14,171 nucleotides of DNA from Bacillota bacterium (GTDB lineage: Bacteria; Bacillota; Clostridia; Christensenellales; Borkfalkiaceae): contig QAKM01000070.1 in the NCBI GenBank assembly GCA_003343805.1, forward strand, positions 1 through 14,171, in the 5' to 3' direction. The position numbers and the translations under genes were made by a program. The number at the start of each line of letters is the position of its first letter. Position 1 is the stretch's first letter. Positions 1-6,417 of this stretch are shown here, one piece after another. The notes beneath the pieces are model-generated. The model was not told the origin of the DNA and ran no database searches. It saw only the letters and a list, made by a program, of their open reading frames with translations.

Positions 1-1106
1 GTTCCGAAAACCGGGTGTTCCCGAAAGAGCTGCCAGCCATTCTGATAAATCTCTAACCTTCCCGCGCCCGCTTCTTCAAAGTGGAGAAGGTCGCGGAAGA
101 TGGAAAACACTTGCTCAGGGTAGAGCGCCGCAAGGGTGATCCCGCCCGCGCACAGGGCCGCCGTAACAACGGAGAGGCCGATCTTTCTGCGACCCTTCGC
201 TTTCACGATAGCTGCCGCGGCGCTGAATAAGAAGACGAACAGTCCGACGGCGATCGCCGTGCGCGAAAGGGTGAGAACGACTGCACCGAACATGGCAGAC
301 TCGGCCAAAAGGAACAGCCAGCCGTGCTTCTTTCCAGCCGCCAGATACCCGCAGCCGGGCATCATCATGGCAATGGCCGCGCCGATGTTGTTGGAAATAC
401 CCCAGCCTGTGAAGATATCGGCCTTGTTCAGCTCTCCGTTCAACACGCCCCTGCCGTCCGCAAAGATCCACAGCACTTCCGCTGAGATCAATACACCCCC
501 ACAGAAGAGCATCCACGCAAAGTAATCTTTGGGCACATTCTTCCAATCCATCAGGAGCGCAAACAGGAAGTAGCAAAGACAGATCGAGAGGATCTCCAAC
601 GCCCCAAACGCGGGAGAGCGGAAATCGTACTCCTCATAGCCGATGCCGCCCAAGAGGTAAGCCGCTCCCAGGAGCACAAACCCAACGGTGAGTTTGGGAA
701 ACGTCAGCTTCACGGCTCCGCTGCGCACATCGGTGACCGTGCGAGCGATGAACAATGCAACGAACGTCGCCATTAAGATGATGATATAGATGAGGCCGTT
801 TTCGGGGAAGAACACCGACTCCGGATTGCGGCCGGGATTGTTGACGACGGACGGCGTATAGTACAGCAACGGGATGATGCCCATCAGGGGATACAGTTCC
901 CGGCTGAACAACAGCAAATAGACAGCGAACAGCCAGCAGACCGTATAACATATAAGCTCCAGACCGAAGCAGGACGTCAGAAGAAATAGAATGGTAAAAA
1001 AGAACAGGCAGTAAATGCTGCCGCATTCCTCGTTGACGGCGGCAACCGCACGGCTCTCTTTGATCCTCTCCCACCACCCCTTTCGCTCTCCTTCCAAATA
1101 TGCCAT
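1..1106 (-). CDS. O-antigen ligase / polysaccharide polymerase-like membrane protein, 3' end off the window
   Basis: An open frame on the minus strand runs from an ATG at 1106 to the window edge, giving 368 residues without a stop. The codon two before the ATG is an in-frame TAA, so the start can hardly lie further upstream; the ribosome binding site is weak (AAGAG directly before the ATG). The protein is mostly hydrophobic segments (about residues 31-67, 72-86, 106-121, 140-154, 168-186, 196-215, 240-256, 262-278, 280-300 and 310-328). Residues 233-243 (TGWGISNNIGA), the TLSRTA motif at 278-283 and the GRLEIYQNGWQLFREHPVFG stretch at 349-368 resemble the Wzy_C/WaaL O-antigen ligase family, in which the Arg and the HP-x-G motif belong to the large periplasmic loop. 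Members join or polymerise lipid-linked glycans outside the membrane. Inference: synthesis of a surface polysaccharide or exopolysaccharide. The C-terminal helices lie beyond position 1, so length cannot be judged. Family assignment is fairly sure; substrate is unknown. Confidence 0.8.
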   Translation of the reverse strand, partial: MAYLEGERKGWWERIKESRAVAAVNEECGSIYCLFFFTILFLLTSCFGLELICYTVCWLFAVYLLLFSRELYPLMGIIPLLYYTPSVVNNPGRNPESVFFPENGLIYIIILMATFVALFIARTVTDVRSGAVKLTFPKLTVGFVLLGAAYLLGGIGYEEYDFRSPAFGALEILSICLCYFLFALLMDWKNVPKDYFAWMLFCGGVLISAEVLWIFADGRGVLNGELNKADIFTGWGISNNIGAAIAMMMPGCGYLAAGKKHGWLFLLAESAMFGAVVLTLSRTAIAVGLFVFLFSAAAAIVKAKGRRKIGLSVVTAALCAGGITLAALYPEQVFSIFRDLLHFEEAGAGRLEIYQNGWQLFREHPVFG

Positions 1107-1477
1107 CTCTTACACTCTATGCTGTAACATAAGAAAATCGCGCCCGACATTGGCTCGTCAGAGGCGCGCTGAAAGAAACGATATTCCAATCGTCTGCGAT
1201 CTTCATCGTATTTCGGTCGGGCGTCTTTCTGTGCGCCCCGTTTGTCGCTTCGCAGTTCATAACATTACCCCATCGCGCCGTCCCGCCCCATGAGGGGGAG
1301 GAAAGCCGCCGTGTTCCCGTTGAAGAAATGTGATAAGTATGGGAATTTGTCAAACTTCACTTGACCGGGATGTGCCCCGAAGCGGACGGAAAGAAACGCC
1401 CTGCACCGAGAAAAGCCCGATCGTCATTTTAAAGAAGCCGACATCGTCCGACGCTTAGCAACAAATCCTAACAGAAT
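1107..1477 (-). promoter_or_regulatory. Long untranslated leader (about 370 nt) of the O-antigen ligase gene, possible structured RNA
   Basis: Between the predicted transcription start near 1477 and the ATG at 1106 I see no convincing gene. The longest minus-strand frame (1117-1353) starts with TTG, lacks a good ribosome binding site and resembles no family. The leader contains short complementary segments: CCTCCCC/GGGGCGG around 1286-1307, GGGCG/CGCCC around 1221-1241, and a longer-range CGCCCGA/TCGGGCG pairing near 1220 and 1150. I recognise no riboswitch or T-box consensus. It may be a regulatory leader, a separate small RNA, or a decayed repeat element. Confidence 0.4.
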
Positions 1478-1483
1478 ATAACT

Positions 1484-1512
1484 ATTTTAGCATAGAGAAA
1501 GAAGAAAGTCAA
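1484..1512 (-). promoter_or_regulatory. SigA-type promoter of the O-antigen ligase gene
   Basis: On the minus strand TTGACT (1512-1507) and TAAAAT (1489-1484) are separated by exactly 17 bp, a 10/12 match to the housekeeping consensus. The AT-rich stretch just upstream (1515-1552) could act as an UP element. The predicted start of transcription is near 1477. Confidence 0.7.
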
Positions 1513-1552
1513 GCAAACCATTCAAGAAAATTTTGTCATATCCTATTTTTTA

Positions 1553-1561
1553 CCCCCCCCC
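1553..1561 (-). repeat. Homopolymer of nine C (G9 on the minus strand) upstream of the promoter
   Basis: Nine consecutive C on the plus strand lie about 40 bp upstream of the -35 box of the O-antigen ligase promoter, inside otherwise AT-rich DNA. Tracts of this length are prone to slipped-strand change, so the spacing to upstream sequence could vary between cells. Whether it does is not visible here. Confidence 0.8.
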
Positions 1562-1601
1562 GCAATATTAAATATTCTTTAAAATTCTATGTCATGATCG
1601 C

Positions 1602-1633
1602 AAAAAAAGGCACCGGAAGTGACATCCGATGCC
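1602..1633 (-). terminator. Rho-independent terminator of the activase/dehydratase operon
   Basis: Read on the minus strand, GGCATCGGA (1633-1625) pairs with TCCGGTGCC (1617-1609), a 9-bp stem with one G-U pair and a 7-nt loop, followed at once by seven T (1608-1602). It lies 43 nt after the stop codon of the 428-aa gene. Confidence 0.85.
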
Positions 1634-1675
1634 GTAAATAAGGATCCAAAACGATTCATTTGTTCTAAGGGCCGC

Positions 1676-2962
1676 TCAATTTCCCTTCTGCTTTGCCTTC
1701 AGATTTTCCCTTGCGGTCGCAAGCATGAGTTTGATCCGATTCTCCTGATTGACGCGCGTGGCCGAAGGATCGTAGTCAACGGGGACGATATTCTCGTTTT
1801 CAAACAGCTTCTTTAAGGTACGCACCGCGCCCTTGCCCGCGATGTGGTTGGGCAGGCAGCCGAAGGGCTGCGCACAGACGATGTTCTCCGTTCCCGTCTC
1901 GGCGAGCGCCGCCATCTCGGCGGGGATGAGCCAGCCCTCCCCCATCTTCACGCCCTGATTCATGACGAGATCGGCGCACTTGCGGAGATGCTCGAAATCG
2001 TGCACGGGTTCAAAGCGACTGTACTTTTTCATGAGGCGGATGAGCTTTCTCTGCTTGCCGTACAGCCAGCGGTAGGCAAACCCGAAGGCGGGCGTTGCAA
2101 TGCTTCTCCTGCCGTAGAACCTGGCGTCGTTCAGGTTGTTGACGACACAGTAGAGGATGAAGTCCATGAGAGCAGGCACGACGGGTTCGCAGCCTTCGGA
2201 AAGCAGGAAATCTTCAAGATGCGAATTGCCGAGGGGGGAATACTTGACGTAGATTTCCCCCACGATGCCCACTTTGACTTTTGGAACGAGCTTGACAGGC
2301 ACCCGCATGAACGCATCGAGGATATATTTTACATTGCGCGTAAACCGTCCGAACGAGCGGTCGTCGTAAGCGGAACGGATGAATTTGACGCACTCCTCGC
2401 GCGCTTTGGCGGCAGCACCCTCCTCCGTCTCATAGGGCTTGGTCTGATTGAACGCGCTCATGATGAGATCGCCGTAGAAGATGGCATAGCCGAGTTCGAT
2501 GAGGAATCCCAGCGTGATCTCCAGCCCGTTGCCCTTTTCAAGCCCCGCAAAGTTGAGCGAGAGGACAGGAACTTTGGGGAACTCTGCCTTCATCGCCTTG
2601 CGGATGAGCGGGATATAGTTGCTCGCGCGGCAGCCGCCGCCCGACTGCGTGATCATCACCGCCGTGTGGTCGGGGTCGTATTTGCCGCTCTTGAGTGCAT
2701 CGAGATACTGCCCGATGACGCAGAGCGCGGGATAGCAGGCGTCATTGTGGACGTGCTTCAAGCCCTCGTCAATGACGGCACGCCCCTCGTTTTTGAGCAC
2801 CTCCACCTTATAGCCGTGCAGCCGCATGACATGGACGAGAAGGTCGAAATGCCACGGGAGCATATCGGGGATGAGGATGGTGTGCGTTGCCTTCATCTCG
2901 GGCGTAAATTTGGGATAGTCGTCGGTGAAATCGACAACTTTCTTTTCTTCCTGTTCTTTCAT
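1676..2962 (-). CDS. 2-hydroxyacyl-CoA dehydratase-related protein, partner of the upstream double activase
   Basis: This 428-aa protein corresponds to the C-terminal part of the large activase/dehydratase fusions common in Clostridia. It opens with a charged linker (1-24) and then a DUF2229/2-hydroxyglutaryl-CoA dehydratase-like fold. Visible cysteine motifs are HNDACYPALC (C76, C81), SGGGCRASNY (C111) and CAQPFGCLPNHIAGKG (C363, C369), which are candidate iron-sulfur ligands. In the family such subunits hold a [4Fe-4S] or double-cubane cluster that receives one electron at very low potential from an ATP-driven activase. The ATG overlaps the stop codon of the activase gene (ATGA, 2962-2959), so translation is almost certainly coupled and the two chains probably act as one complex in the cytoplasm. 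The substrate is unknown; classical 2-hydroxyacyl-CoA dehydratases act on hydroxyacyl-CoA, but this branch lacks the usual HgdA/HgdB pair and a CoA-transferase next to it. Family is clear, function open. Confidence 0.85.
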   Translation of the reverse strand: MKEQEEKKVVDFTDDYPKFTPEMKATHTILIPDMLPWHFDLLVHVMRLHGYKVEVLKNEGRAVIDEGLKHVHNDACYPALCVIGQYLDALKSGKYDPDHTAVMITQSGGGCRASNYIPLIRKAMKAEFPKVPVLSLNFAGLEKGNGLEITLGFLIELGYAIFYGDLIMSAFNQTKPYETEEGAAAKAREECVKFIRSAYDDRSFGRFTRNVKYILDAFMRVPVKLVPKVKVGIVGEIYVKYSPLGNSHLEDFLLSEGCEPVVPALMDFILYCVVNNLNDARFYGRRSIATPAFGFAYRWLYGKQRKLIRLMKKYSRFEPVHDFEHLRKCADLVMNQGVKMGEGWLIPAEMAALAETGTENIVCAQPFGCLPNHIAGKGAVRTLKKLFENENIVPVDYDPSATRVNQENRIKLMLATARENLKAKQKGN

Positions 2963-5904
2963 GCTTTCTTCCTCTCCCGTTCCGCTTTCTGTTCCTCGAT
3001 GGCAGCCAGAAGCGAGCGAAGCCGGATCTTGACGACGCCGAGGTTGTTGATCTCATCGATCTTGATCTGCGTATAGAGCTTTCCGCGGCTCTCGAGGATG
3101 GAACGCACCTCGTCCGTCGTCACGGCGTCGATGCCGCACCCGAAGGAGACGAGCTGGACAAGATCGATGTTCTCGTGCCGCGTGACGAACTCCGCCGCAC
3201 GGTAGAGGCGGGCGTGATACGTCCACTGGTCGAGCACGTTGACTTTGACGAGATTCCCCTCTTCAAACACGGCGTCCTCGGAAAGCACGGCAATGCCGAG
3301 CGAATTGAGGAGCTTGTCGATGCCGTGGTTGATCTCGGGATCGGTGTGGTAGGGACGGCCTGCGAGCACGATGACGTGCCTGCCCTCCCGCTCGGCCTCG
3401 GCAAGGATGCTCCTTCCCCGCTCCACGATGTCACGGTGGAACTCCTCCATGCGCGCCTTTCCTGCCCGAAGCGCCTTTTGAACGAGCGAGGAAGGCACCT
3501 TGTAACGCTTCAAAGCCCTGGTAAGCGTTCGGACGGCGCTCTTTTCCTCGTTGAGATCGACATACGGCATCACGAAATTCTCTTTATTCAGCCGCTCGTT
3601 GTTGGCCTTGAGAAGCTCCGCATAGTAGGCGACCACGGGGCAGTTGTAGTGGTTGGTCGAGTCGTGCTCGTCGAGATTATAGCTCTCTGCGGGATAGAAG
3701 ATGAAATCGACGCCCATGTCGAGCAGGCTTTCGATGTGGCCGTGCATGAGCTTGGCGGGATAGCACGCCGTGTCGCTCGCGACGGTGTGCTGGCCTTTGA
3801 AGTAGAGTTCGCGCGAGCTCCGCTCCGAGAGCACGACTTCAAAGCCGCACATCTCAAAGAAGCTCGTCCAGAGCGGAAGCTGTTCGTACATGACGAGCTG
3901 CAGCGGAAGCCCCACCCTCCCCCTCTTTCCGGGAAGCCCCGAAGGGAGCGCGAGCAGCTTTTCGTACTTATAGGTATAGATATCCGGCACGTTCTTGGGC
4001 CGCGGGAGACCCGCGCCGCGCTCGCACTTATTGCCCGAAACAAAGCGGCGGCCGTCCGAGAAGGTCAGGATATTGACGGAGCAGTGCGACGTGCAGCCCT
4101 TGCAGATGACGGAGCGCGACGAATAGGCAAAACGATCGAGCTCGGCGGGCGTTGCGAGCGTGCTGATGAGCGTATCCTTTCGCGTGCTCTCCTTGGCGTA
4201 GAGTGCGGCACCGAACGCGCCCATCAGCCCCGCGATGGCGGGACGGACGACCTCTTTGCCCGTCTCCTTTTCAAAGGAGCGCAAAACGGCATCGTTTAAG
4301 AAGGTGCCGCCCTGCACGACGATGTGATCTCCGAGTTCTTCGGGCGTGCGCGCGCGGATGACCTTATAGATGGCGTTCTTGACGATGGAGGAAGAGAGCC
4401 CCGCCGAGATGTCCTCGACGGTCGCGCCCTCCTTCTGCGCCTGCTTGACGGAGCTGTTCATGAACACCGTGCAGCGGGAACCCAGCTCCACGGGGTGCTG
4501 TGCAAACAGGCCGAGGCGGGAGAACTCCTCGATCTCCATGCCCATCGCCTTTGCAAACGTCTGGATGAAGGAGCCGCAGCCCGACGAACAAGCCTCATTG
4601 AGCATGATGGAGTCGATGACGCGGTTCTTCACCTTGAAACATTTGATATCCTGCCCGCCGATGTCGATGATGAAGTCGACGTCCGGGTTGAAGTAGAGCG
4701 CCGCCTTGAAGTGCGCCATCGTCTCGACGACGCCGAAATCGATCTTTAAGGCCGCACGCATCATGTCCTCGCCGTAGCCCGTGACGCACGCGCCGCGGAT
4801 GACGATGCGATCGCCCATCAGCCAATAGAGCTCTTTTAACTTATTGACGACGATATCGAGCGGCTGGCCGTTGTTGGACTGATAGTGGGAATACAAGATC
4901 CTGCACTCGGGCGTGATGAGCATGAGCTTGGTCGTTGTCGAGCCCGAATCGATGCCGAGGTAAGCATCCCCGCGATAGGTATGGATGTCCTCAAAGGAAA
5001 GATCGCTGCGCATGTGGCGCATGATGAACTCATCGTACTCCTGACGGGAGGCAAAGAGCGGCTCCCCCACCGTGATGCCGCTGCCGAACTTGGCGTTTCG
5101 GATGCGCTCCATGATGCAGGAGAGCTTTTCCGCCTTCTCTCCCTCGGCATAGAGCGCTGCCCCGATGGACATGAAGCAGGGCGCATTGTCGGGGAAGATG
5201 GCGTGCTCGTCGTCGAGCTTCAACGTCTCCCGGAACGCCTTCCTGAGCCCCTTCAAAAAGTACAGGGGGCCGCCCAGAAAGAGCACCGTACCCTTGATGC
5301 GGCGCCCCTGCGCGAGACCCGAGACCGTCTGATCGACGACCGCCTGCAGGATGGAGGCGGCGATGTCCGCCTTGCTCGCTCCCTGGTTGAGGAGGGGCTG
5401 GATATCCGACTTTGCGAACACGCCGCAGCGGGAAGCGATGGGATAGACGCGCTCTGCCCTGAGGGCAAGCTCGTCGAGCTCCGAAACGGTGACATTGAGG
5501 AGGGTTGCCATCTGGTCGATGAACGCACCCGTGCCGCCCGCGCAGCTTCCGTTCATGCGCTGTTCGGTGCCGCCCGTGATGAAGATGATCTTGGCGTCCT
5601 CGCCGCCCAATTCCACCGCGGCATCCGCATTCGGATAGAAGCGGCGGATGGCACCGAAGGCAGCCTGCACCTCCTGCACGAAGCCGATCTCCCCGCGCTG
5701 CGCAAGCCCGAGGCCCGCCGAACCCGTGATACAGGCCTTATACTCCCCATCCGGGTCGTTGAGCTTTTTCAGTTCTTCAAGGACACACTCCCGCACTCTG
5801 GAGAAATGCCTCACATAAGTGGACGAGAGGATATTCCCGCCCTCGTCGATCACACAGACCTTTACCGTTGTGGAACCGACGTCGATCCCAAGCAATTTTG
5901 CCAT
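2959..5904 (-). CDS. Large double-domain acyl-CoA dehydratase activase (BcrAD/BadFG ATPase x2 plus DUF2229)
   Basis: This 981-aa protein carries two ASKHA ATPase domains in tandem. Domain 1 (about 3-255) has the phosphate loop GIDVGSTTVK at 6-15 and cluster cysteines in GSCAGGTGAF (C121) and SRCGVF (C160). Domain 2 (about 315-570) has GIDSGSTTTK at 317-326 with NEACSSGCGSF (C439, C443) and GSRCTVF (C478). A further Cys cluster, CKGCTSHC (C601, C604, C608) with C627, leads into a DUF2229/dehydratase-like part (about 660-965; C714 in DTACYPAK). Homodimeric activases such as HgdC hold one [4Fe-4S] between two subunits; two domains in one chain suggest an internal pseudo-dimer. ATP hydrolysis would drive an electron onto the partner encoded just downstream (ATGA overlap). 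The start chosen is the ATG at 5904, directly before the first beta strand; the frame extends to a TTG at 5964, but that codon lies upstream of the promoter's -10 box. No good ribosome binding site precedes 5904. Homologues are often a single chain of about 1400 aa; here it is split. Confidence 0.9.
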   Translation of the reverse strand: MAKLLGIDVGSTTVKVCVIDEGGNILSSTYVRHFSRVRECVLEELKKLNDPDGEYKACITGSAGLGLAQRGEIGFVQEVQAAFGAIRRFYPNADAAVELGGEDAKIIFITGGTEQRMNGSCAGGTGAFIDQMATLLNVTVSELDELALRAERVYPIASRCGVFAKSDIQPLLNQGASKADIAASILQAVVDQTVSGLAQGRRIKGTVLFLGGPLYFLKGLRKAFRETLKLDDEHAIFPDNAPCFMSIGAALYAEGEKAEKLSCIMERIRNAKFGSGITVGEPLFASRQEYDEFIMRHMRSDLSFEDIHTYRGDAYLGIDSGSTTTKLMLITPECRILYSHYQSNNGQPLDIVVNKLKELYWLMGDRIVIRGACVTGYGEDMMRAALKIDFGVVETMAHFKAALYFNPDVDFIIDIGGQDIKCFKVKNRVIDSIMLNEACSSGCGSFIQTFAKAMGMEIEEFSRLGLFAQHPVELGSRCTVFMNSSVKQAQKEGATVEDISAGLSSSIVKNAIYKVIRARTPEELGDHIVVQGGTFLNDAVLRSFEKETGKEVVRPAIAGLMGAFGAALYAKESTRKDTLISTLATPAELDRFAYSSRSVICKGCTSHCSVNILTFSDGRRFVSGNKCERGAGLPRPKNVPDIYTYKYEKLLALPSGLPGKRGRVGLPLQLVMYEQLPLWTSFFEMCGFEVVLSERSSRELYFKGQHTVASDTACYPAKLMHGHIESLLDMGVDFIFYPAESYNLDEHDSTNHYNCPVVAYYAELLKANNERLNKENFVMPYVDLNEEKSAVRTLTRALKRYKVPSSLVQKALRAGKARMEEFHRDIVERGRSILAEAEREGRHVIVLAGRPYHTDPEINHGIDKLLNSLGIAVLSEDAVFEEGNLVKVNVLDQWTYHARLYRAAEFVTRHENIDLVQLVSFGCGIDAVTTDEVRSILESRGKLYTQIKIDEINNLGVVKIRLRSLLAAIEEQKAERERKKA

Positions 5905-5949
5905 AGTATAAACCGTAAAATAAGGACTTTTGTAGATTAACTCCTTCGT

Positions 5950-5978
5950 ATTATACCACAACACACCCGAAATGACAA
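5950..5978 (-). promoter_or_regulatory. Promoter of the activase/dehydratase operon
   Basis: On the minus strand TTGTCA (5978-5973) and TATAAT (5955-5950) are 17 bp apart, and the -10 is extended (TGG before TATAAT), an 11/12 match. Transcription should start near 5943, giving a leader of about 39 nt. An AAGGAG at 5946-5941 falls at the extreme 5' end of that RNA with no start codon at usable distance. Confidence 0.8.
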
Positions 5979-6004
5979 GTATTTCACAAAATGTTCATTT
6001 TTCC

Positions 6005-6018
6005 TGAAAGCGCTTCCT
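6005..6018. promoter_or_regulatory. Putative cre (CcpA-binding) site
   Basis: TGAAAGCGCTTCCT fits all 14 positions of the catabolite-responsive element consensus TGWAARCGYTWNCW. The site overlaps the spoIIID stop codon and is centred about 68 bp upstream of the predicted start of the activase operon, i.e. upstream of the -35 box, a position where CcpA sites in Bacillus (ackA, pta) act as activators. That it is bound by CcpA is inference; CcpA itself is not in the window. Confidence 0.6.
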
Positions 6019-6274
6019 ACTGTCTGCGGAGGCGCTCATACTTGAGGCGGGTCGCATTGCCTCCGCGCAGATGGCGCTCGCTTAGATTGACCTTCAGGAC
6101 CTCGTGTACCCTTCGCCAGAGAGCAGGCTCGATGGCAAACAGCCGCTCCGTCACATCCTTATGGACGGTCGATTTGCTCACCTGAAAGTGTGCCGCACAC
6201 GCACGCACCGTGCAGCCTGTCTCGATCATGTACTCTGCACAGCGGATGGCCCGCTCCCGCATCTGATCCCACAT
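6017..6274 (-). CDS. spoIIID: Stage III sporulation transcriptional regulator SpoIIID
   Basis: This 85-aa protein is a mother-cell transcription factor that acts in sporulation between sigma-E and sigma-K, activating and repressing many sigma-E genes. The sequence closely follows the family: RERAIRCAEYMIET at 6-19, the helix-turn-helix TVRACAAHFQVSKSTVHKDV at 22-41, and the C-terminal basic signature ERHLRGGNATRLKY at 66-79 needed for DNA binding. Family members are about 80-95 aa, so it is complete. The ATG at 6274 is preceded by a strong GGAGGAGG (6291-6284). It seems to be transcribed alone from a sigma-E-like promoter; no terminator is visible after its stop, so RNA may run on into the activase operon, whose promoter begins only 39 bp downstream. 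Identity is very secure and implies an endospore-forming host or a recent descendant of one. Confidence 0.97.
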   Translation of the reverse strand: MWDQMRERAIRCAEYMIETGCTVRACAAHFQVSKSTVHKDVTERLFAIEPALWRRVHEVLKVNLSERHLRGGNATRLKYERLRRQ

Positions 6275-6304
6275 CGACTTGTACCTCCTCCGTTCGATCA
6301 GTTC

Positions 6305-6333
6305 ATCCTATGTCGAACGAGAGGAAGTTATGA
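6305..6333 (-). promoter_or_regulatory. Possible sigma-E promoter of spoIIID
   Basis: On the minus strand TCATAAC (6333-6327) and CATAGGAT (6312-6305) are 14 bp apart. They resemble the sporulation sigma-E elements KMATATT and CATACAMT (5/7 and 6/8 matches) with the usual spacing. The predicted start near 6298 gives a 24-nt leader holding the ribosome binding site. This fits the known sigma-E control of spoIIID in Bacillus; the match itself is moderate. Confidence 0.55.
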
Positions 6334-6368
6334 AGAAAATGCGGCCCTTTCCGCTCTTTTTTCGCATC

Positions 6369-6397
6369 TTGACAGCGATCGGGCCGTATGATACAAT
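6369..6397 (+). promoter_or_regulatory. SigA-type promoter of the zinc-ribbon gene
   Basis: TTGACA (6369-6374) and TACAAT (6392-6397) are 17 bp apart, with an extended -10 (TGA before TACAAT). Transcription would start near 6404, leaving a leader of only about 14 nt that holds AAGGAG (6405-6410). Confidence 0.8.
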
Positions 6398-6417
6398 GAA
6401 AAAAAAGGAGATCTTCG

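Noticed and set aside
1250..1330. T-box or other known riboswitch in the long leader
   Set aside because: No GGGTGGNACCGCG-type antiterminator sequence or other riboswitch consensus is present; the GC-rich stem alone is not enough.
1117..1353. Minus-strand 78-aa frame in the leader of the O-antigen ligase gene
   Set aside because: It starts with TTG, lacks a convincing ribosome binding site, and its composition looks like translated non-coding or repeat DNA. A shorter form from an internal ATG (47 aa) cannot be fully excluded.
1844..3076. Plus-strand open frame of 410 aa antisense to the activase/dehydratase genes
   Set aside because: It lies wholly over genes with clear family motifs on the other strand, has no ribosome binding site or family resemblance, and is the usual antisense shadow of GC-rich codons.
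4885..5940. Plus-strand open frame of 351 aa over the activase N-terminal half (and a similar 374-aa frame at 3175-4299)
   Set aside because: The sequence is low-complexity in Arg, Glu, Asp and Leu without any recognisable fold, and it mirrors the conserved activase domains.
5905..5964. Extended N-terminus of the activase starting at TTG 5964
   Set aside because: The TTG is upstream of the TATAAT of the predicted promoter, so it would not be in the transcript, and homologues begin at the beta strand right after the ATG at 5904.
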